NCBI GenBank assembly: GCA_017514645.1
Contig: JAFWJP010000015.1
Coordinates: forward strand, 1 to 7,143
Source of the DNA: Solobacterium sp.
GTDB taxonomy: Bacteria; Bacillota_I; Bacilli_A; Erysipelotrichales; Erysipelotrichaceae
Direction: 5' to 3'
DNA length: 7,143 bases
Shown: one piece after another, positions 6,136 through 7,143 of the stretch
Numbering within the stretch: position 1 is the stretch's first letter
Layout of the letters: each line of letters opens with the position of its first letter
Translations under genes and position numbers: made by a program
Notes under the pieces: model-generated
The model's input: the letters and a program-made list of their open reading frames with translations, nothing else
Told to the model about the DNA's origin: nothing
Database searches by the model: none

Positions 6136-6164
6136 TTGCATAATCGCTGCAAAAATGATACAAT
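6136..6164 (+). promoter_or_regulatory. Promoter upstream of pgsA (distal)
   Basis: TTGCAT (6136-6141) and TACAAT (6159-6164) are separated by 17 bases, with TGA before the -10 giving an extended -10. The start would be near 6171, leaving a leader of about 77 bases. A TTGCA-N7-TGCAA dyad overlaps the -35 and spacer. This is the first promoter-like sequence after the rnpB terminator, so it probably serves pgsA and recA. The region from 6070 to here holds nothing else I can identify. Confidence 0.6.
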
Positions 6165-6212
6165 CGTATTGCTGGAGAGATTTGAAACACAGTACCGGCA
6201 ATGCGCTGTTTG

Positions 6213-6221
6213 TGGTATACT
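6213..6221 (+). promoter_or_regulatory. Possible proximal extended -10 promoter of pgsA
   Basis: TGGTATACT is a good extended -10 element, with no recognisable -35 at the right distance. The start would be near 6228, just before the AAAGGAG ribosome-binding site at 6231-6237. It may be an alternative to the distal promoter. Confidence 0.4.
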
Positions 6222-6247
6222 GACCCAGATAAAGGAGTGTTTCCGAA

Positions 6248-6841
6248 ATGAATCTTCCTAACAGGCTGACAGTGCTGCGGATCGTGATGATTCCGCTGAT
6301 CGTTCTGATTTACATCTTTCCGTATGCGCAGTTCGGAATCTATCTTCCGGTCCTGAGGATCGGTACAGTCAATCTTCCGGTGCTGAATCTGATTGTGCTT
6401 GTGATCTATCTGATTGCGGCATTTACGGATATGCTGGACGGAAAGATTGCACGCAAGTATCATCTCCAGACAACGTTCTGCAAATTTGCGGATCCGATCG
6501 CGGACAAGATGCTGACGACAACGATGTTCCTGCTGTTTACGGGCAGGGGTATCATTCCTGCTGTTCCGGTGATCCTGATGGTCTGCCGGGATATTATCGT
6601 TGATGGCTGCAGAATGATTGCGGCAGGCAACGGAAAGGTGGTATCCGCCCAGATGCTCGGCAAGCTGAAGACAGTGCTGCAGATGACGGCGATCGCGCTG
6701 ATTCTGCTGAATAATCTGCCGTTTGAACTCTGGCGTCTGCCGGTATCCATGGTTGTGCTCTGGTTTGCAGCATTCATCAGTCTGGCAAGCGGGTATTCCT
6801 ATTTCAGTCAGCTGAAAGATGATATTTTTGAGAGTAAATAA
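6248..6841 (+). CDS. pgsA: CDP-diacylglycerol-glycerol-3-phosphate 3-phosphatidyltransferase
   Basis: This 197-residue integral membrane enzyme makes phosphatidylglycerol phosphate from CDP-diacylglycerol and glycerol-3-phosphate, the committed step to phosphatidylglycerol and cardiolipin. The N terminus [16 protein letters not shown] is typical of PgsA. Hydrophobic stretches at about 8-24, 44-60, 87-112, 142-156 and 165-185 fit a polytopic fold. The CDP-alcohol phosphotransferase motif is D61-x2-D64-G65-x2-A68-R69-x8-C78-x3-D82-x3-D86. All four metal-binding aspartates are present, but the glycine expected at 78 is cysteine (codon TGC, 6479-6481). [20 protein letters not shown] and QMLGKLKT match the family, as does NLPFELW. 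The start is the ATG at 6248 with AAAGGAG ten bases upstream. recA follows after 50 bases; the cinA gene found between the two in some Bacillota is absent. Confidence 0.95.
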   Translation: MNLPNRLTVLRIVMIPLIVLIYIFPYAQFGIYLPVLRIGTVNLPVLNLIVLVIYLIAAFTDMLDGKIARKYHLQTTFCKFADPIADKMLTTTMFLLFTGRGIIPAVPVILMVCRDIIVDGCRMIAAGNGKVVSAQMLGKLKTVLQMTAIALILLNNLPFELWRLPVSMVVLWFAAFISLASGYSYFSQLKDDIFESK

Positions 6842-6846
6842 GGGGA

Positions 6847-6864
6847 ACGCGGAAGAATCCGCGT
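6847..6864 (+). other. Short hairpin between pgsA and recA
   Basis: ACGCGG (6847-6852) and CCGCGT (6859-6864) can form a 6-bp stem with a six-base loop. No T-run follows, so it is not an intrinsic terminator. It lies between the pgsA stop and the recA ribosome-binding site and could be a processing or stability element, or chance. Confidence 0.4.
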
Positions 6865-6891
6865 ATGAACATAGCAGAAGGAGACAATAGT

Positions 6892-7143
6892 ATGGCTGCT
6901 GAAAAAACGAAAACAACGGATGTCAGTGAGGAGAAGAAAGACCAGCTTCTGGCTGATGCCCTGAAGGCAATTGAGAAAGAGTACGGAAAAGGAAGTATCA
7001 TGCGTCTGGGTGACCGGGCACAGATTTCGGTGGATGCGCTGTCTTCCGGCAGTATCGCTTTGGACGCGGCGCTGGGAATCGGCGGTTATCCGAAGGGAAG
7101 GATCATTGAGATCTACGGTCCGGAGTCTTCCGGCAAGACAACA
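6892..7143 (+). CDS. recA: Recombinase RecA, N-terminal part (3' end outside window)
   Basis: The first 84 codons of RecA are present; the gene runs off the window. RecA forms filaments on single-stranded DNA, drives homologous strand exchange and triggers LexA cleavage. Visible family features are the N-terminal helix [19 protein letters not shown] (24-42), the segment [20 protein letters not shown] (51-70), then [14 protein letters not shown] with the Walker A motif at 76-84, where the window ends. The ATG at 6892 has AAGGAG (6878-6883) eight bases upstream, and the first 15 or so residues are a charged, poorly conserved leader, as in other RecA proteins. No terminator and no clear promoter lie between pgsA and recA, so co-transcription is likely. 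No GAAC-N4-GTTC LexA/DinR-type operator is visible near it. Confidence 0.97.
   Translation, partial: MAAEKTKTTDVSEEKKDQLLADALKAIEKEYGKGSIMRLGDRAQISVDALSSGSIALDAALGIGGYPKGRIIEIYGPESSGKTT

Noticed and set aside
5722..6201. Minus-strand open frames across the RNase P RNA
   Set aside because: The region is a structured RNA gene with all conserved blocks on the plus strand.
6079..6261. A 60-residue open frame between rnpB and pgsA
   Set aside because: It spans both candidate pgsA promoters and the pgsA start, with no ribosome-binding site and no recognisable domain.
6068..6916. A 282-codon minus-strand open frame opposite pgsA
   Set aside because: It is antisense to a clear PgsA; its His/Gln-rich composition is typical of a shadow frame.

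Overview
The window looks like a housekeeping stretch of a low-G+C-lineage Gram-positive chromosome (Bacillota), although base composition appears close to half G+C by eye. The evidence is the gene set: a DnaD C-terminal domain, RecU, GpsB, a class A penicillin-binding protein beside recU, and a Bacillus-type (class B) RNase P RNA. GpsB, RecU and type B RNase P RNA together point to Bacilli or their relatives. Erysipelotrichia would fit, but that is inference.

Layout. Positions 2-960 (+): the 3' end of dnaD, coupled through an ATGA overlap to nth (endonuclease III). A hairpin terminator at 962-985 separates these from a convergent, short Asp/Glu-racemase-family gene (985-1644, -) that has its own promoter. 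Upstream of it, a second terminator (1700-1729) ends the recU-PBP1A operon (5240 down to 1741, -). A 107-nt divergent intergenic region then leads to gpsB (5348-5689, +). Mature RNase P RNA begins about one base after the gpsB stop (about 5690-6043) and is followed by a strong intrinsic terminator. After a promoter region come pgsA (6248-6841, +) and the first 84 codons of recA (from 6892), which runs off the window. No tRNA, mobile element, CRISPR array or long repeat was seen.

How the genes fit together. The dnaD-nth / ponA-recU / gpsB-rnpB neighbourhood resembles the one I recall in Bacillus subtilis, where ypoC lies between nth and ponA. Here a racemase-like gene occupies that place. The themes are replication initiation and DNA repair (dnaD, nth, recU, recA), peptidoglycan synthesis (PBP1A, GpsB, perhaps D-glutamate supply by the racemase), phospholipid synthesis (pgsA) and tRNA maturation (rnpB).

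I found no convincing undescribed multi-gene system. The most unusual features are: the cysteine-rich extracellular tail of the PBP, with two C-x2-NGG-x-W-x4-C modules and a PASTA-like terminal module; a Gly-to-Cys change in the otherwise canonical CDP-alcohol phosphotransferase motif of PgsA; the gpsB-rnpB abutment; and a recurring pattern of very short predicted 5' leaders.
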